From: Streptomyces akebiae
Lineage (GTDB): Bacteria; Actinomycetota; Actinomycetes; Streptomycetales; Streptomycetaceae
NCBI RefSeq assembly: GCF_019599145.1
Contig: NZ_CP080648.1
Coordinates: 62,001-126,000, forward strand
Reading direction: 5' to 3'
Length of the DNA: 64,000 nucleotides
This document shows positions 25,801 through 43,800 of the stretch, piece by piece; position 1 is the stretch's first letter; the number at the start of each line of letters is the position of its first letter. The notes beneath the pieces are model-generated. The model did no database searches. It saw only the letters and a program-made list of their open reading frames with translations, and was not told the origin of the DNA. The position numbers and the translations under genes were made by a program.

Positions 25801-28800
25801 CCGTGGACCCGTCGCGGCCGTTCAAGGACCTCGGCTTCGACTCGCTGACCTCGGTGGAGCTGCGCAACCGGATCGGCCAGGCGGCCGACCGCAGGCTGCC
25901 CGCCACGCTGGTGTTCGACCACCCGACCCCCGAGGCACTCGCCGCCCATCTCGTGACGGAGATCCTCGGCGACTCCGCCGCCCCGGTGCCGGCCGCGCCC
26001 GTCGCGACCCCAGGAGCGGCGGACGACGACCCCATCGCGATCGTCGGTATGGCCTGCCGCTTCCCCGGCGGGGCCGACACCCCCGAGGCGCTGTGGCGGA
26101 TCGTCGCCGACGAGACCGACGCCATCGGCGACTTCCCCACCGACCGGTCCTGGGACCTGGCCACCCTCTACGGCGAGACCGAGGAGCCCGGCGACCGGCG
26201 GACCTTCGAGGGCGGCTTCCTCTACGAGGCCGCCGGATTCGACCCGGCCTTCTTCGGCATCTCTCCGCGCGAGGCGCTGGCCATGGACCCGCAGCAGCGG
26301 CTCCTCCTCGAGACCTCGTGGGAGGCCGTCGAACGAGCCGGCGTCGATCCGGCGCGGCTGCGCGCCAGTTCCACCGGCGTGTACATCGGCACGGCCACCT
26401 CCGGGTACGGCATCGGCCGGTTCGACGTACCCGAGGGCTCCCGCCCGCACATCCTCACCGGCACCGCGACGAGCGTCATCTCCGGCCGGCTGGCCTACAC
26501 GTTCGGGCTCGAAGGACCGGCGGTGACCGTGGACACCGCGTGCTCGTCGTCGCTCGTGGCGCTGCACCTGGCCATCGGCGCGCTGCGCCGCGGCGAGTGC
26601 ACGATGGCCCTGGCGGGCGGCGCCACCATCATGACGACGCCGAGCATGTTCGCCGACGCCGCGCAGGGCGGCGCGCTCGCGCCCGGCGGCCGCTGCAAGG
26701 CCTTCTCCTCCGACGCCGAGGGCACCGGCTGGGGCGAGGGCGTCGGGATGCTCCTGGTCGAACGGCTCTCCGACGCACGGCGTAACGGGCACCCGGTCCT
26801 CGCCCTGGTGCGCGGCAGCGCGGTCAACCAGGACGGCGCGTCCAACGGCCTCACCGCGCCCAACGGACCCGCCCAGCAGCGCGTCATCCGGGCGGCGCTC
26901 GCCGACGCGGGCCTCGACACCGCCGACGTGGACGCGGTCGAGGCGCACGGCACCGGGACGGAACTCGGCGACCCCATCGAGGCCCAGGCCCTGATGGCGA
27001 CGTACGGGCGCGGACGCGACGAGGAACAGCCGCTCTGGCTGGGGTCGGTGAAGTCCAACATCGGGCACACCCAGTCGGCCGCCGGCGTCGCCGGGATCAT
27101 CAAGATGGTCATGGCCCTGCGCCACGGCGTGCTGCCGCGCTCCCTGCACATCACCGAGCCCAGCCGGCACGTGGACTGGGACGGCAGCGGCGTCCGGCTG
27201 CTGACCGGGAGCCTGGAGTGGCCGGACGCGGGACGTCCGCGCCGAGCGGCCGTCTCGTCGTTCGGCATGAGCGGGACCAACGCCCACACCATCCTGGAGC
27301 AGGCCCTTCCGGAGCCGGTGCCGGTCACGGACGTACCCGACACCGTGCCCGACTCCGAGCCGGGGACCGACTCGGATTCGCGGGTCGACCTGCCTTGGCT
27401 GCTCTCCGCTCGGACCCCCGACGCCCTGTGCGCCCAGGCCCGACGGCTCGCCGACCACCTCGACGCCCACCCCGCGCTCTCCGACCGCGACGTGGCCCAC
27501 TCCCTGGCCGCCACCCGCTCCCGCTTCGAGCACCGCGCCGTCCTCCTCGGCCCCGGCCACCGCGAGCGGTTGACCGCCCTCGCCGACGGCGTACCCGCGC
27601 CGGGACTGGTGACGGGGACGGCGGCGCGGACCGGCCGGGTCGCGTTCGTCCTGCCCGGCCAGGGCTCGCAGTGGCCCGGCATGGCCGATCGGCTGCTGGA
27701 CGAGTCGGCGTCCTTCCGGGACACGTTGCGCACCTGCGCCCAGGCGCTGGAGGAACACCTCGACTGGTCCGTCGAGGACACGCTGCGCGGCCGGCCCGGG
27801 GCCGCGGACCTCGGCCGGGTCGAGGTCATCCAGCCCGTGCTGTTCGCGATGATGGTGGCGCTCGCCGGGCTCTGGCGCGAACACGGCGTCGAACCGGAGG
27901 CCGTGGTCGGCCACTCGCAGGGCGAGATCGCCGCCGCCCACCTCGCCGGAGCCCTCACCCTGGAGGACGCCGCGCGGATCGTCGCCCACCGCAGCCGCCT
28001 GCTCTCCCGGGTGGTCGGCCGGGGCGCGATCGCCTCCGTCTCGCTGCCCGCGCACGAGGCCGAGGCGCGGCTGGAACGCTGGGCCGGCGCGCTCAGCATC
28101 GCCGCCGTCAACGGGGTGTCGTCCGTCTCCGTCGCCGGCGACGAGGCACCGCTGGACGAGTTCCTCGCCGCGTTGGAGGCCGACGGCGTCCGCTGCCGCA
28201 AGCTCCGCATCAAGGGCGCGGCGCACTCGGTCGTCGTCGAACCGCTGCGCGAGGAGGCCCTCGAGGTCCTGGCGCCCGTACAGCCGCGCGCCTCCCGCAT
28301 ACCCTTCTACTCCACGGTCACCGGCGGCCTGCTCGACACCACGACGCTGGACGCGGAGTACTGGTACCGCAACATGCGGCAGACCGTGCAGTTCGCCCCG
28401 GCCACGCGCGCCCTGCTCGCCGACGAGTTCGGTGTCTTCGTCGAGTGCAGCCCCCACCCGGCGCTCGGCGGGTCCGTCCAGGAGACCGCCGAGGACGCCG
28501 GCGCACCCGACCCCGTGCTGCTGACCTCGCTGCGCCGCGAGGAGCACGGGCTCGAACGGTTCTCCGTCTCGCTCGCCGAGGCGTTCACCCGCGGCGTCGA
28601 GCCCGCCTGGCCGTCCCACGGCGCCGCTGTGGACCTGCCCACCTACCCCTTCCAGCGGGACCGCTACTGGTGGGAGCCCGCCCCCGAGGAGACGACCGCC
28701 CCCGCCGGGAGCGGCACGGCCGAGGAAGGCCGGTTCTGGGCCGCCGTGGAGGGCGGCGACACCGAGGCGCTCGCCGAGTCCCTGGGCACCGATGCCCTCG

Positions 28801-31800
28801 CCCCCGTACTGCCCGCGCTCGCGGCATGGCGGCGGCGTTCCCATGACCGGTCCACGGTGGACGGCTGGCGCTACCGGGTCGAGTGGAAGCCGCTGCCCCT
28901 CACCCCCGCACGGCCCGAGCTGACCGGCACCTGGGCGATCGTCGCCGGTCCGGTACAGGAGGAACTGGGCGGCCGGCTCGCCGCACTGGTGGCCCAGGCC
29001 GGCGGTGAGGCCCACGTGACCCCGCCCGCCGGACCGCCCGAGGAACAGCCGCTGTCCGGGGTGATCTCACTGCTCGCCCTCGACTCCCGCCCGCACCCCG
29101 ACCACACGGGCATCAGCACTGGAGCCGCACAGAACCTCGCCCTGCTGCGCACCGCGGCCACCCGCCCCGCCCCGGTGCCGCACTTCCTGATCACCAGCGG
29201 CGCCGTCTCCGTCGGCCGCGTGGACCCGGTACGGGACACCGCGCAGGCCGCCACCTGGGGGCTGGGCCTGGTGGCCGGACTGGAACGGCCCGAGAGCTGG
29301 GGCGGCCTCGTCGACCTGCCCGAACAACCGGACGACCGGGTCCTGAACCGGTTGCTGCGGCTGCTCGCGCGGCAGTCCGCGAGCCCTGGGGAGTCCGACG
29401 GCTCCGGTACGGAGGACCAGCTGGCGCTCCGCCCCGCCGGGGTCTTCGTCCGCCGCATGGTCCGGGCACCGCGGAGCACGCCGGTGCGGTCCTGGCAGCC
29501 CGGCTCCACCGTGCTGATCACCGGTGGCACCGGCGGCGTCGGACGCCATCTCGCGCACCACATGGCCGACCGGGGCGCACGCAAGCTCGTCCTCACCGGC
29601 CGCCGCGGCCCGGACGCCCCCGGCGCCCGGGAACTGGCCGCCGAACTGACCGACCGGGGCGTCGAGACGATCGTCGCCGCCTGCGACGTCACCGACCGGG
29701 ACCAGGTCGCCGCGCTCCTCGCCGAGCACCCCGCCGACGCGGTGATCCACGCCGCCGGCGTGCCGCAGGCGACCGCCCTCGCCGACTGCGACGAGGCCGA
29801 GTTCGCCGCAGTGGCCGCCGCCAAGACCGAGGGCGCCCGGCATCTGGACGAACTGGCCGGTGACGTCGGCACGTTCGTACTCTTCTCCTCCGGCGCGGGA
29901 GTCTGGGGCGGCGCGGGTCAGGCCGCCTACGCGGCGGGCAACGCCGTGCTCGACGCACTCGCCCTGAACCGGCGGGCCCGTGGCCTGTCCGCCACCGCCG
30001 TCGCCTGGGGCGGCTGGGCCGAGGGCGGCATGGCCGACGACGGGCACGCCGCCGCCGAACTCGGACGGCGCGGGCTGCACGCCATGGAACCGCGCCTCGC
30101 CCTCGAGGCGCTCGACCAGGCGCTGGACGCCGACGAGACCTGCCTGACCGTCGCCGACATCGACTGGGCACGCTTCACGCCCGGCTACACGGCGGCCCGC
30201 GCCCGGCCGCTGATCATGGACATCCCGGAGGCCGAGGCGGCGCTCGCGGCGCCCGCCGGCCAGGCCGACGGACCCGGCGAGGTCGACGCCCTGCGCGACG
30301 CGCTCCTCGCACTGAGCGGGCCGCAGCGGACCCAGCACCTGCTGGATCTCGTACGCGGGCACGCCGCCGCCGCGCTCGGCTACACCGACTCCGCCAAGAT
30401 CGAGGCCGACCGCGCCTTCCGTGACCTGGGCTTCGACTCGCTGATGGCCGTCGACGTGCGCAACCGCCTGCAGACCGCCACCGGCCGCAAGCTGCCGCCC
30501 ACCCTGGTGTTCGACCACCCCACCCCCACCGACCTGGCCGCCCACCTCCTTGCCGAGGTGCTCGGCGAGCAGGCGTCGGCCGAGGTCACCGCGGCCCGCG
30601 CCACCGGCACCGCCGAGGACGAGCCGCTGGCCGTGATCGGAATGAGCTGCCGCTACGCCGGCGCCGACTCGCCCGAGGACCTGTGGCGGCTGGTGCTGGA
30701 CGGCGTCGACGCCGTCGGGCCCTTCCCGCAGGACCGCGGCTGGGACCTGGACAACCTCTACGACCCCGATCCGGACCGCCCCGGCACCTCCTACGTAAAG
30801 GAGGGCGGATTCCTCACGGACGCCTCCCACTTCGACGCGGCCCTCTTCGGCATCAGCCCCCGCGAGGCCGTCGCCACCGACCCGCAGCAGCGGCTGCTCC
30901 TCGAGGCGACCTGGGAGGCGATGGAACGCGCCACGATCGACCCGTCGTCCCTGCGGGGCAGCGCGACCGGCGTCTTCGTCGGCACGTCGTTCGTCGGCTA
31001 CGGCATCGGGGCCCAGCAGGCGGGCAGCGAGGCCGAGGGCTTCTTCCTCGCCGGTACCGGCACCGCCGCCGCGTCCGGCCGCATCTCCTACACCTTCGGC
31101 CTCGAAGGACCCGCCGCCACCGTCGACACGGCCTGCTCGTCCTCCGCCGTGGCCATCCACCTCGCCTGCCAGGCACTGCGGCAGAACGAGTGCGACATGG
31201 CGGTCGCGGGTGGCGCAGCCGTCCTGGCCACCCCCGCCTCCTTCACGGAGTTCAGCCGCCAGCGCGGCCTCGCGCCCGACGGACGGTGCAAGCCGTTCGC
31301 CGCCGCGGCCGACGGCACCGGCTGGGGTGAGGGGGTCGGCGTGATCCTGGTCGAACGCCTCTCGGACGCGCTGCGCAAGGGGCACCCGGTCCTCGCGCTG
31401 ATCCGTGGCACCGCCGTCAACCAGGACGGCGCGTCCAACGGCCTGACCGCCCCCAGCGGTCGCGCCCAGCAGAAGGTCATCCGCCAGGCGCTGGCCAACG
31501 CCGGCCTGGACACCGACGACATCGACACCGTCGAGGCGCACGGCACGGGCACCACCCTCGGGGACCCCATCGAGGCGCAGTCGATCCTGGCGACGTACGG
31601 CGTGAACCGTCCCGAGGACCGGCCGCTGTGGCTCGGCTCGGTGAAGTCCAACATCGGGCACACCCAGTCGGCCGCAGGCGTCGGGGGCGTCATCAAGACG
31701 GTCATGTCGCTGCGCGAGGGCATCCTGCCCAAGACGCTGCACATCGACGAGCCGACCCCGCACGTCGAGTGGTCCACGGGCGCGGTCGAGCTGCTGACGG

Positions 31801-34800
31801 AGACCACCCCCTGGCCGGACACCGGCGGCCGCCCCCGGCGGGCCGCCGTGTCCTCCTTCGGCGGCAGCGGTACCAACGCCCACCTGGTCCTTGAGCAGTA
31901 CGTGGCGGAGCCCGCGGCCGGCCAGGACCCGGAGCGCGTCAGCGAGCCCGGCAGCGACCCGGCATCCGTGGACGCCCCGGCATCCGTGGACGCCCCGGCG
32001 TCCGAGGGCGCCCCCCTGGCCGGCGGCACGTCCGTGGCCGGCGTCGTCCCCGAACTCGACGACGTGGTGGCGCCCTGGATCCTGTCCGCCCGCGGCGCGG
32101 AGGCACTGCGCGCCCAGGCCCGCCGGCTCCTGGAGCACCTGGACACCGCCCCCGCCCATCCCGCCGACCTCGCCCACTCGCTGACCGCGGGACGCGCCCT
32201 GCTCGAACACCGAGCCGCCATCGTCGCGACCGACGACACCGACCGTCGCGCCGCGCTGGCCGCCCTGGCCCGCGGCGAGGCCGCTCCGCATCTGGTCCGC
32301 GGCGCCGCACGGCCCGGAAAGGTCGCCTTCGTCTTCCCCGGGCAGGGTGGCCAGTGGGCGGGCATGGCGGCCGAACTGATGGACAGCTCCGAGGTCTTCG
32401 CCGCCGAGCTGTACGCGTGCGCCGAGGAACTCGCCCGCCACGTGGACTGGTCGCCGATCGACGTACTGCGCGGCGCCGCGGGCGCCCCGCCGCTCGACCG
32501 GGTCGACGTGACACCGGCCGTGCTGTTCGCCGTGACGGCGGCGCTCGTCGCCCTCTGGCGGGCGCACGGCGTCGAACCCGACATGGTTCTCGGCCACTCG
32601 CAGGGCGAGATCGCCGCCGCCTACGTCTCCGGCGCGCTCACCCGCGCGGAGGCGGCCCGGATCGTCGCCCTGCGCGGCACCGTACTTCTCCCGGTGGCCG
32701 GCCTGGGCGGCATGGCATCCGTGGCCCTGTCCCCCGACAGGACCCGCGAGCTGCTGGAACCGTGGGGCGCACGGCTCTCCCTCGCCGGGATCAACGGCCC
32801 CGCGTCGTCCGTCGTCGCCGGGGAACGCCAGGCGCTCGACGACTTCCTCGAGGCCTGCCAGAGGGACGGCGTCCGGGTCCGACGGGTCCGTGTGGACTTC
32901 AGCTCGCACTGCGCCCAGGTGGAGCCGATGGCCGAGGAGCTGGCACGCCTCGTCGCCGACCTCGAACCCCGCACGGGCACCGTGCCGTTCCACTCCACCG
33001 TCACCGGGGAACGGACCGACGGCACGCTCCTCGACGCCACCTACTGGCAGCGCAACCTCGCCACCCCCGTCGACCTGGACCGGGGCGTGCGCGGACTGGT
33101 GGAGCAGGGCGCCCGGTTCCTCGTGGAGGTCGGCCCGCACCCGGTCCTCGCCCCCGCGCTCGGCGAGATCCTCGACGACATCCCCGGCCTCGACCCGGGC
33201 GAGGTCACCGTGCTCGGCACCCTGCGCCGCGACGAGGGCGGCATGGAGCGCTTCCTCCTGTCCGTCGCCGAACTCCACGTGCACGGCGGCGCCGCCGACC
33301 TCACCGCGCCGCTCGCCGGGCTGCCGGTACGGACCGTCGCCCTGCCGCCGTACCCCTTCCAGCGCGAGCGCTACTGGCTGGAGCCCGCGCCCGCAGGCAC
33401 CGGCGATCTCGGCGCGGCGGGCCTGGGCAGTACGGGACACCCGCTGCTGACCGCCGCACTGACACTCGCCGACGGCGCGAGCACCGTGTTCACCGGCCGG
33501 CTCTCGCTGCGTACCCACCCCTGGCTGGCCGACCACGCCGTCCTCGGCACCGTGCTGCTGCCGGGCACCGCGTTCGTGGAGATGGCCCTCCACGCCGGCG
33601 CGCAGGCCGGCTGCCCGGTGCTGGAGGAACTGGCCCTGGGCGCACCGCTGGTGCTCGGCGAGCACGACTCCGTCGCGGTGCAGCTCACGGTCGGCGCCCC
33701 CGGCGAGGCAGGCCGCCGCGAGGTGTCCGTCCACGCACGCGACGCCGACCTGCCGGACGCCCCGTGGGTCCGGCACGCCAGCGGCACCCTGGCACCCGCC
33801 GCGCAGACCGCGCGGCCCGCCACCGCACTCTCCGCCTGGCCCCCGCCGGGCGCCGAGCCGCTCGCGCTCGACGGGTTCTACGAGGGAATCGCCGATGCCG
33901 GATACAGCTACGGCCCCGCCTTCCGGGGACTGACCGGAGCCTGGCACCGCGACGGCGAACTCTTCGCCGAGGTACAGCTCCCCGACGGCGTGTCCTCCGA
34001 CGGCTTCGCGCTCCACCCGGCACTGCTCGACGCCGCCCTGCACGGCATCGGGCTGCTGCGAGGCATGCGCGAAGGGGACGGGGACAGGACCGACCGACCC
34101 GCCGAACTCCCCTTCATGTGGCGCGAGGTGTCCCTGCCCGCCACCGCCTCCAGGGTGCTCAGGGTGCGTCTCACCGAGTCCGGCGACGGCGTCGGCCTCG
34201 CGCTCCACGACGACACCGGCGCACCGGCCGGCGGCGTGGGCGCCCTGGTGGCCCGCCCGGTCGGCACAGAACTGTCCGCCGCCCGGCGCGGCCTGGCCAC
34301 CACCCTGTTCCAGGTGGAGTGGGCGACCGAGCTCGCCCTCCCGGCCGCCGCGACCGGCGACGACGGGTATGCCGTCGCCTCGTTCACCGACGGTGTCCCG
34401 GGCGCGGACCCGGCCGCCGCGGTCGAAGCGGCCGTCACCCGGGCCCTCGCCCTGGTCCGCGACCGGCTGGCCGACGAGCAGCACGCCGCACAGCCCCTGG
34501 CCGTGGTCACCCGCGGAGCCGTCGCCACCGGCGACGACGACCTCACGGACCTGGTCAACGCACCCGTACGGGGCCTGATCCGCTCCGCCCAGGCCGAGCA
34601 TCCCGGCCGGTTCCTGCTCGTCGACCTGGACCCGGCCGCCGGGCCCGAGGCCGGCACCGACCCCGCCGTGCTGCGCGCCGCCGTCACCGCCGCACGGGAC
34701 GGGGGCGAGACCGAGGTCGCCGTACGGGACGGCCGGGTCCTCGCGCCCCGGCTGGTCCGGATGCCCGTCCCCGAAGCGACGGAACCCACCGGCCTGGACA

Positions 34801-36110
34801 CGCCCGACGGCACGGTGCTCGTCACCGGCGCCACCGGCACCCTCGGCCGCGCCCTCGCCCGGCACCTGGCCCAGCACCACGGCGTACGCCACCTGCTGCT
34901 GCTCAGCCGGAGCGGTCCGGACGCGCCCGGGGCGGGTGAACTGGTCGCCGAACTGTCGGAGCTGGGCGCCGAGGCCACCGTGGCCGCCTGCGACATCGCA
35001 GACCGCGAGGCACTGGCCCGCATCCTCGCGGAGATCCCCGACGCGCACCCGCTGACCGCCGTGGTGCACACCGCCGCCGTCCTGGACGACGGTGTGCTCA
35101 CCGCCATGACGGAGGAGAGCGTCGCCCGCGTGCTCGCGCCCAAGGTGCGGGGCGCCGTCAACCTCCACGAACTCACCCTGGACAGCGAGCTCTCGGCGTT
35201 CGCGCTCTTCTCCTCCGCCGCAGGTGTGCTGGGCGGCGCGGGGCAGGGCAACTACGCGGCGGCCAACGTCTTCCTCGACGCCTTCGCCGCGCACCGCCGC
35301 CGGCTCGGGCTGCCCGCCGTGTCGCTGTCCTGGGGGCCGTGGGCCGAACGCACCGGACTGACCGAGACGCTCACCGAGGCCGACGTACGCCGGGTCGCGC
35401 GATCCGGCATGGGCGCCCTCACGACGGAGGACGGCATGGCCGCCTTCTCGGCGGGCTGCGCGGCCGGCCGGGCACTGGTGGTGCCGGTGGCGCTCCAGCC
35501 CGCGGCGCTGCGTGGTCGCACCCCGGTGCACCCGCTGCTGCGTGTCCTGGCGCCTCGCCAGGAGCAGCGGGCCGCCGCAGGGTCCGGCGACCCGGCCGCG
35601 CTGCGGACCCGGCTCTCCGGAGCCCCGGAGGCCGAACAGCGGCGCATCCTGCTCGACCTGGTACGCGGCCAGCTGGCCGCCGCCCTCGGCTTCGCCTCGC
35701 CGGGCGCCGTGGACGCCGACCGGGGCTTCCTGGAGATGGGCCTGGACTCCCTCACCGGGGTCGAGCTGCGCAACAGGCTCTCCGCCGCCACCGGGCTTCG
35801 GCTGCCCGCCACGCTGGTCTTCGACCACCCGACGGCCGCCGACGTCGCCCGCCACCTCCGCACCGAGCTGGCTCCCGAACCGGGGCGGGCGGTGGACGGC
35901 CTGCTGGCCGAACTCGCCCGCCTGGAGGCAGGGCTGGAACAGGTCGAGGCCGACGACGAGGACCGGGCCCGGGTGGCGGCCCGGCTGCGGGCGCTGGCCG
36001 GCCGGTGGAGCGGCGGGCAGGACGCCCGGGACGAACAGGAGAAGGACCTGGACGCCGCCTCGGCGGACGAGGTCTTCGCGTTGCTGGACAACGAGTTCGA
36101 GACGTCGTGA
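19827..36110 (+). CDS. Type I modular polyketide synthase PksA (three extension modules)
   Basis: The start ATG at 19827 follows GGGAGG and gives an N-terminal coiled-coil docking helix ([20 protein letters not shown]) before the first KS. The 5427-residue protein carries KS-AT-DH-ER-KR-ACP, KS-AT-KR-ACP and KS-AT-DH-KR-ACP, then a C-terminal docking region ending [11 protein letters not shown]. All KS domains have DTACSSS, so there is no loading module and the protein must accept a chain from another subunit. The gene is 20 bases from PksB and clearly in one operon. The first module's ER block is almost identical to one in PksC, and its AT is nearly identical to that of PksB. There is no thioesterase. 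Confidence 0.97.
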   Translation: MAEDETLRDYLKLVTLDLRRTKQKLRDREAADQEPIAIIGMSCRYPGDVNTPEDLWRLVAEGRDAISGFPTDRGWDLARLFDGDPDGEGHSCACEGGFVHDATAFDADFFGVSPREALAMDPQQRLLLRAAWEAFEDAGIDPQSVRGTRAGVFAGSNDQSYLRLLAGEPGTAGHQLTGGATAVISGRVSYTMGLEGPAVTVDTACSSSLVALHLACQSLRNGESTLALAGGVTVMATPGVFTEFSRQRGLAADGRCKSFASAADGTGWSEGVGVLLLERLSDAERNGHEVLALVRGSAVNQDGASNGLTAPNGPSQQRVILQALVGARLSPSDVDVVEAHGTGTKLGDPIEAQALLAAYGQDRPEGRPMLLGSVKSNIGHAQAAAGVAGVIKMVQALRNEQLPRTLHVDEPSAQVDWSAGEVELLTEARAWPRGERPRRAGVSSFGVSGTNVHTIIEEAPAPPAGEEPTGAEADAGPVAWPLSGRSADALRRQATRLLPVAAQADPADLAYSLATGRAALEHRAVVVGGDREELLAALRALAAGESSAQVVSGVVRGGKTAFLFSGQGAQRVGMGRELYEAFPVFADAFDAVCARVDLERPLREVVFGEDAELLARTVYAQPALFAVEVALFRLVESWGVTPDVLVGHSIGELAAAHCAGVLSLDDACALVSARGRLMDALPSGGAMLAVEAAEDGLELPDGVDLAAVNGPMSVTVSGDADAIAVLEERLRAQGVRVKRLTVSHAFHSHLMEPILDEFATVAESLTYNPPTVPVVTTAPGDLATPDYWVGQIREPVRFADAVRQAHDAGATRFLELGPDGTLSGLVPHVAEDATAVPALRSAQGEHATLLRALAGVHARGADLDRSAVFARGGGRRIALPTYAFAADRYWPSGVSWAGDVTSAGLGVTHHPLLGAGIALAEDDGYLFTARLSPVAQPWLAEHRVHGRIVLPGTAFVDLAVRAGEQAGTEQLDELVLEAPLTVPEDGGVQVQLAVGAADDEGRRTLTVHSRREDGAAGDGWPDRPWTRHAVGVLAPRPRVVAEDRELAGEWPPEDAVPADPAALYERLGAAGLQYGELFRGVIAAWTRGDDVFAELALPESAATGFGLHPALLDAALQSAAVRGDDGEAGLPFSWTGVVLWASGARGLRARISPADGGDGLRILAVDPAGSPVVTVDRVVTRPAPALGDEPLRHDDLYQLDWTPVPAAGTEPGELAQFGGGEPLVPRAGTLDDLADSDRTPTHLVLSACPDTPARTDAQAVLERTSEALGRLRSWLADERYAGTTLVVATRGAVQAEPADTLPDVAGAAVWGLVRSAQSEHPDRIVLVDLDTAGGDDDRALARAVASGEPQTAVRGTTVLAARLMRARPGLVPPAEGAWRVGVSVRGAVENVALVAAPDVVEPLGVGEVRVAVRAAGVNFRDVLNVLGMYPGEVAVGGEAAGVVVEVGPGVSRCVVGDRVLGFFGGAMGPLAVTDERLVAPVPAGWSFVEAAAVPIAFATAYYALVDLAGLCAGERVLVHAVAGGVGMAAVQVARHLGAEVFGTASPGKWWVTGLGAECLASSRDVSFEGVFRERTGGRGVDVVLNALAGEFVDASARLLVPGGRFVEMGKADVRDPGSMGGCVYRAFDLGEAGPERIGEILREVLRLFAEGVFVLPPVRVFDVRRAADAFRFVGQARHVGKVVLSVAREWDPAGTVLVTGGTGALGALTARHLVLEHGARHLLLTGRRGAEADGVEALTAELHALGAEVTVAACDVSDPEAVATLLAGIPEQHPLTAVVHAAGVLEDGLVESLTEDRLAAVLAPKTAAAVLHEATAGADLAAFVTYSSISGTLGSPGQANYAAANAYLDALAHHRHARGLPALSLAWGAWTGVGGMADTLTESEAARISRSAFPPLSPERGLGLLETALALPGPALLPAVLDTARLTASPAALPPLLHGLARPARRVADRSAATGGLAERLRRLPEEERARTALELVRGQVAAVLGFASPEAVDPSRPFKDLGFDSLTSVELRNRIGQAADRRLPATLVFDHPTPEALAAHLVTEILGDSAAPVPAAPVATPGAADDDPIAIVGMACRFPGGADTPEALWRIVADETDAIGDFPTDRSWDLATLYGETEEPGDRRTFEGGFLYEAAGFDPAFFGISPREALAMDPQQRLLLETSWEAVERAGVDPARLRASSTGVYIGTATSGYGIGRFDVPEGSRPHILTGTATSVISGRLAYTFGLEGPAVTVDTACSSSLVALHLAIGALRRGECTMALAGGATIMTTPSMFADAAQGGALAPGGRCKAFSSDAEGTGWGEGVGMLLVERLSDARRNGHPVLALVRGSAVNQDGASNGLTAPNGPAQQRVIRAALADAGLDTADVDAVEAHGTGTELGDPIEAQALMATYGRGRDEEQPLWLGSVKSNIGHTQSAAGVAGIIKMVMALRHGVLPRSLHITEPSRHVDWDGSGVRLLTGSLEWPDAGRPRRAAVSSFGMSGTNAHTILEQALPEPVPVTDVPDTVPDSEPGTDSDSRVDLPWLLSARTPDALCAQARRLADHLDAHPALSDRDVAHSLAATRSRFEHRAVLLGPGHRERLTALADGVPAPGLVTGTAARTGRVAFVLPGQGSQWPGMADRLLDESASFRDTLRTCAQALEEHLDWSVEDTLRGRPGAADLGRVEVIQPVLFAMMVALAGLWREHGVEPEAVVGHSQGEIAAAHLAGALTLEDAARIVAHRSRLLSRVVGRGAIASVSLPAHEAEARLERWAGALSIAAVNGVSSVSVAGDEAPLDEFLAALEADGVRCRKLRIKGAAHSVVVEPLREEALEVLAPVQPRASRIPFYSTVTGGLLDTTTLDAEYWYRNMRQTVQFAPATRALLADEFGVFVECSPHPALGGSVQETAEDAGAPDPVLLTSLRREEHGLERFSVSLAEAFTRGVEPAWPSHGAAVDLPTYPFQRDRYWWEPAPEETTAPAGSGTAEEGRFWAAVEGGDTEALAESLGTDALAPVLPALAAWRRRSHDRSTVDGWRYRVEWKPLPLTPARPELTGTWAIVAGPVQEELGGRLAALVAQAGGEAHVTPPAGPPEEQPLSGVISLLALDSRPHPDHTGISTGAAQNLALLRTAATRPAPVPHFLITSGAVSVGRVDPVRDTAQAATWGLGLVAGLERPESWGGLVDLPEQPDDRVLNRLLRLLARQSASPGESDGSGTEDQLALRPAGVFVRRMVRAPRSTPVRSWQPGSTVLITGGTGGVGRHLAHHMADRGARKLVLTGRRGPDAPGARELAAELTDRGVETIVAACDVTDRDQVAALLAEHPADAVIHAAGVPQATALADCDEAEFAAVAAAKTEGARHLDELAGDVGTFVLFSSGAGVWGGAGQAAYAAGNAVLDALALNRRARGLSATAVAWGGWAEGGMADDGHAAAELGRRGLHAMEPRLALEALDQALDADETCLTVADIDWARFTPGYTAARARPLIMDIPEAEAALAAPAGQADGPGEVDALRDALLALSGPQRTQHLLDLVRGHAAAALGYTDSAKIEADRAFRDLGFDSLMAVDVRNRLQTATGRKLPPTLVFDHPTPTDLAAHLLAEVLGEQASAEVTAARATGTAEDEPLAVIGMSCRYAGADSPEDLWRLVLDGVDAVGPFPQDRGWDLDNLYDPDPDRPGTSYVKEGGFLTDASHFDAALFGISPREAVATDPQQRLLLEATWEAMERATIDPSSLRGSATGVFVGTSFVGYGIGAQQAGSEAEGFFLAGTGTAAASGRISYTFGLEGPAATVDTACSSSAVAIHLACQALRQNECDMAVAGGAAVLATPASFTEFSRQRGLAPDGRCKPFAAAADGTGWGEGVGVILVERLSDALRKGHPVLALIRGTAVNQDGASNGLTAPSGRAQQKVIRQALANAGLDTDDIDTVEAHGTGTTLGDPIEAQSILATYGVNRPEDRPLWLGSVKSNIGHTQSAAGVGGVIKTVMSLREGILPKTLHIDEPTPHVEWSTGAVELLTETTPWPDTGGRPRRAAVSSFGGSGTNAHLVLEQYVAEPAAGQDPERVSEPGSDPASVDAPASVDAPASEGAPLAGGTSVAGVVPELDDVVAPWILSARGAEALRAQARRLLEHLDTAPAHPADLAHSLTAGRALLEHRAAIVATDDTDRRAALAALARGEAAPHLVRGAARPGKVAFVFPGQGGQWAGMAAELMDSSEVFAAELYACAEELARHVDWSPIDVLRGAAGAPPLDRVDVTPAVLFAVTAALVALWRAHGVEPDMVLGHSQGEIAAAYVSGALTRAEAARIVALRGTVLLPVAGLGGMASVALSPDRTRELLEPWGARLSLAGINGPASSVVAGERQALDDFLEACQRDGVRVRRVRVDFSSHCAQVEPMAEELARLVADLEPRTGTVPFHSTVTGERTDGTLLDATYWQRNLATPVDLDRGVRGLVEQGARFLVEVGPHPVLAPALGEILDDIPGLDPGEVTVLGTLRRDEGGMERFLLSVAELHVHGGAADLTAPLAGLPVRTVALPPYPFQRERYWLEPAPAGTGDLGAAGLGSTGHPLLTAALTLADGASTVFTGRLSLRTHPWLADHAVLGTVLLPGTAFVEMALHAGAQAGCPVLEELALGAPLVLGEHDSVAVQLTVGAPGEAGRREVSVHARDADLPDAPWVRHASGTLAPAAQTARPATALSAWPPPGAEPLALDGFYEGIADAGYSYGPAFRGLTGAWHRDGELFAEVQLPDGVSSDGFALHPALLDAALHGIGLLRGMREGDGDRTDRPAELPFMWREVSLPATASRVLRVRLTESGDGVGLALHDDTGAPAGGVGALVARPVGTELSAARRGLATTLFQVEWATELALPAAATGDDGYAVASFTDGVPGADPAAAVEAAVTRALALVRDRLADEQHAAQPLAVVTRGAVATGDDDLTDLVNAPVRGLIRSAQAEHPGRFLLVDLDPAAGPEAGTDPAVLRAAVTAARDGGETEVAVRDGRVLAPRLVRMPVPEATEPTGLDTPDGTVLVTGATGTLGRALARHLAQHHGVRHLLLLSRSGPDAPGAGELVAELSELGAEATVAACDIADREALARILAEIPDAHPLTAVVHTAAVLDDGVLTAMTEESVARVLAPKVRGAVNLHELTLDSELSAFALFSSAAGVLGGAGQGNYAAANVFLDAFAAHRRRLGLPAVSLSWGPWAERTGLTETLTEADVRRVARSGMGALTTEDGMAAFSAGCAAGRALVVPVALQPAALRGRTPVHPLLRVLAPRQEQRAAAGSGDPAALRTRLSGAPEAEQRRILLDLVRGQLAAALGFASPGAVDADRGFLEMGLDSLTGVELRNRLSAATGLRLPATLVFDHPTAADVARHLRTELAPEPGRAVDGLLAELARLEAGLEQVEADDEDRARVAARLRALAGRWSGGQDARDEQEKDLDAASADEVFALLDNEFETS
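21342..22110 (+). repeat. Malonyl-AT block copy 1 (PksA module 1)
   Basis: About 770 bases are nearly identical to 37622-38390 in PksB, with only scattered substitutions (such as near 21446 and 21519). The block covers the KS-AT linker and most of the AT. Codon third positions hold more T and G than the flanks. It is related to the two further copies in PksC and PksD. Confidence 0.85.
23949..24966 (+). repeat. ER block copy 1 (PksA module 1)
   Basis: A 1018-base direct repeat of 49372-50389 (offset 25423) with one difference seen, T24929 versus C50352. It spans the whole ER and the first 20 or so codons of the KR. Its codons end in T or G far more often than neighbouring PKS sequence. Confidence 0.95.
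26028..30560 (+). other. PksA module 2: KS-AT(unusual)-KR-ACP
   Basis: KS about 26028-27310. AT about 27635-28520 has GHSQG like methylmalonyl enzymes, but the specificity motif that is YASH or HAFH elsewhere reads GAAH (in [11 protein letters not shown]). KR about 29500-30040 lacks LDD and has Trp eight residues before the catalytic Tyr ([10 protein letters not shown]), so A1-type, giving an L-hydroxyl. ACP about 30340-30560. Predicted result: a hydroxylated unit with a non-standard or relaxed extender. Confidence 0.85.
30620..35860 (+). other. PksA module 3: KS-AT(methylmalonyl-like)-DH-KR-ACP
   Basis: KS about 30620-31900. AT about 32320-33190 has GHSQG and FSSH in the place of YASH, most like methylmalonyl. 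DH about 33435-34260 with intact [19 protein letters not shown] and DAALH. KR about 34810-35400 with LDD, B-type. ACP about 35655-35860 ([11 protein letters not shown]). Predicted result: a trans double bond bearing a methyl branch. Confidence 0.85.
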
Positions 36111-36130
36111 GAGGACGCGGACAGCAGATC

Positions 36131-40843
<4,713 letters not shown>

Positions 40844-40845
40844 CC

Positions 40846-43800
40846 ATGACCGCGCCCGCCGACGGACGCTACGTCGAAGCCCTGCGCACGCTGGTCAAGG
40901 AGAACGACCGGCTCAAGACCCGCAACCGCGAACTGGCCGTCGCCGGGCACGAACCGGTCGCCATCGTCGGGATGGCCTGCCGCCTCCCCGGCGGCATCGA
41001 CTCGCCCGAGGCGCTGTGGGACCTGGTGTCCGCGGGCGGTGACGGGATCAGCGACTTCCCCGCCGACCGCGGCTGGGACCTGGGCGCCCTCTACGACCCG
41101 GACTCGCGCGGAGAAGGTACCTCCTACTCCCGCCAGGGCGGCTTCGTCCACGACGCGGGCTGCTTCGACGCGGACTTCTTCGGCATCTCCCCGCGCGAGG
41201 CCCAGGCGATGGACCCGCAGCAGCGCCTGGTCCTGGAGGCCTCCTGGGAGGCCATCGAGCGGGCCGGGATCGCCCCCCAGGGGGTCAGGGGCACGCCGGT
41301 CGGCGTGTACGTCGGGGCCGCGTCCTCCGGCTACGGCACCGGTGTGCCCGTCGCCGAGGAGGCGGCGGGCTATGCGCTGACCGGTACGGCGACCAGCGTG
41401 CTGTCCGGCCGGATCGCCTACAGCCTCGGCCTGGAAGGGCCCGCGGTCACGGTGGACACCGCGTGCTCGTCGTCCCTGGTGGCGCTGCACCTGGCGATGC
41501 AGGCGCTGCGCCGGGGCGAATGCACCATGGCGCTCGCGGGCGGGGTGACCGTGATCGCGACCCCGGCCGCGTTCGTCGAGTTCAGCAGGCAGCGCGGGCT
41601 GGCCCGCGACGGCCGTTGCAAGGCGTTCGCGGCCGCGGCGGACGGCACCGGCTGGAGCGAGGGCGCCGGAATGGTGCTGCTGGAGAAGCTGTCCGACGCG
41701 CGCCGCGCCGGCCACCGGGTGCTGGCCGTGCTGCGCGGCTCGGCGGTCAACTCGGACGGTGCCTCCAACGGTCTCACCGCCCCCAACGGCCCTGCTCAGC
41801 GACGCGTCGTCCTGGACGCGCTGGCCGCCGCCCGCCTCTCGGCCGCCGAGGTGGACGCGGTGGAGGGCCACGGCACCGGCACCACCCTCGGCGACCCGAT
41901 CGAGGCCAAGGCGCTGCTGGCCACGTACGGCAAGGACCGCGACCGCGAAGAGCCCCTGTGGCTGGGCTCGCTGAAGTCCAACATCGGGCACACGCAGGCC
42001 GCTTCCGGCGTCGCCGGGGTCATCAAGATGGTGCAGGCGATGCGGCACGGCGTGCTGCCCCGCACGCTGCACGTGGACGCGCCCAGTCCGCACGTGGACT
42101 GGTCGGCGGGTGCGGTGGAACTGCTCACCGAGAACCGGCCGTGGCCCGACACCGGGCGGCCGCCGAGGGCGGGCGTCTCCTCGTTCGGGGTGAGCGGCAC
42201 CAACGCGCACGTGATCCTGGAGGGCGCGCCGGCCGAGGAGGAGGCGGCGGAGGCGGAGACCGGCCCGGGGCAGGAGCGGGGCGCCGTGCCGTCCGTCGTG
42301 CCGGCCGCTGTGCCGTCCGTCGTGCCCTGGGTGCTTTCCGGGCGCGACGCGGATTCGCTGCGCGCCCAGGCGGAGCGGCTGCACGCCCACGTCGCCGCCC
42401 GGCCCGAACTCGCCGCCGCCGATCTCGCCGTCTCGCTCGCCACCACCCGGTCCGCCCTGGACCACCGCGCCGTCGTCCTCGGTGCCGACCGCGGTGAGCT
42501 GCTGGACGGGCTGCACGCGCTGGCCGCCTCCGGAACCGCGCCCCAGGCCGTCACGGACACTGCGCGAGCGGGCCGAACGGCCTTCCTCTTCTCGGGGCAG
42601 GGCTCCCAATGGGCCGGAATGGGGCGGGGACTGGACACCTTCCCGGTCTTCGCGGACGCCTTCGCGGCGGCATGCCGTGCGGCAGGTCTTGATTCCGGGG
42701 CGTTCAGCGACGGTCCGGCGCTGGAACGGACCGGTACCACCCAGCGCGCGCTGTTCGCGCTGGAAGTGGCGCTGTTCCGGCTCGCCGAGTCCTGGGGTCT
42801 GATACCACGTCACCTGGTCGGGCACTCCGTCGGCGAGCTTGCCGCCGCGCACTGCGCCGGCGTGTTGTCGCTGGAGGACGCCGGCACACTCGTCGCCGCG
42901 CGGGCGCGGTTGATGGACGCGCTGCCGTCGGGCGGCGCGATGCTGGCCGTGGAGGCGGCCGAGGGTGAGCTGGAGCTGCCCGAGGGCGTGGACCTCGCGG
43001 CCGTGAACGGGCCCACCTCGGTGACGGTTTCCGGTGACGCGGAGGCGATCGCGGTGCTGGAGGAGCGGCTGCGCTCCGAGGGCGTACGGGTGAAGCGGCT
43101 GGCCGTCTCGCACGCGTTCCACTCGCACCTGATGGAGCCGATGCTCGACGAGTTCGCCGCCGTCGCGAAGTCGTTGACGTACAACGCCCCGACGATCCCG
43201 GTCGTCGCCACGGCGCCGGGCGATCTGGCGACGCCGGAGTACTGGGTCGGACAGATCCGTGAGCCCGTCCGGTTCGCCGACGCCGTACGGACGCTGCGGG
43301 ACAAGGGAGTCACCCGCTTCGTGGAGGTGGGCCCGGACGGGGTGCTCACCGCCGCGGCCCGCTCCTGCCCGGACGCGGACGACGACGTGACATGCATCGC
43401 CCTGCAGCGCGCCGGTCGCGAGCCGGTCGGCGCGTGGTGGCGCGGCATCGCCGCCGCACACGCCGCGGGGGCGGCGCTCGACTGGCAGGCGATCACAGCA
43501 GACTGGGGCGGCCGGGTCGTCGACCTGCCGACGTACGCCTTCCGGCGCGAGCACTACTGGTCCGTGCCGCCCGCCCCCGAGACCGGTGGTCCGGCGAGCT
43601 GGCGGTACGCCGACACCTGGGAGCCGCTGCCGGAGGCCGAGACGCCCGCGCTGCACGGCACTTGGCAGATCCTGGCCGACGTCGCAGCGGACGTCGAAGC
43701 CGACGCCGGTGACGGGCCCGACGCCGGTGACGGGCCCGGCGCCGACGCGGCCTTCCGCCGACTGGTCACCTGGTGCGCCGAGGCACTGCGCGCACACGGG

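Larger units (their letters stand above)
19926..25950 (+). other. PksA module 1: KS-AT(malonyl)-DH-ER-KR-ACP
   Basis: KS about 19926-21210 (active-site Cys codon 20439-20441). AT about 21480-22490 with GHSIG and HAFH motifs, the malonyl-CoA signature. DH about 22555-23400 with intact [10 protein letters not shown] and DAALQ, but the usual YGP reads YGE. ER about 23955-24890 with [11 protein letters not shown] for NADPH. KR about 24903-25460 with LED (B-type) and the catalytic SS...NYAAAN. ACP about 25740-25950 ([11 protein letters not shown]). Predicted result: a fully reduced two-carbon unit. Confidence 0.88.

Noticed and set aside
21282..29015. Very long open frame on the minus strand opposite PksA (also 29067-35855, 36770-40777, 40543-46611, 46795-51435 and 60910-63885 opposite other PKS genes)
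   Set aside because: These are antisense shadows produced by G+C-biased third positions of the PKS genes; the translations have no domains and follow the PKS repeats.
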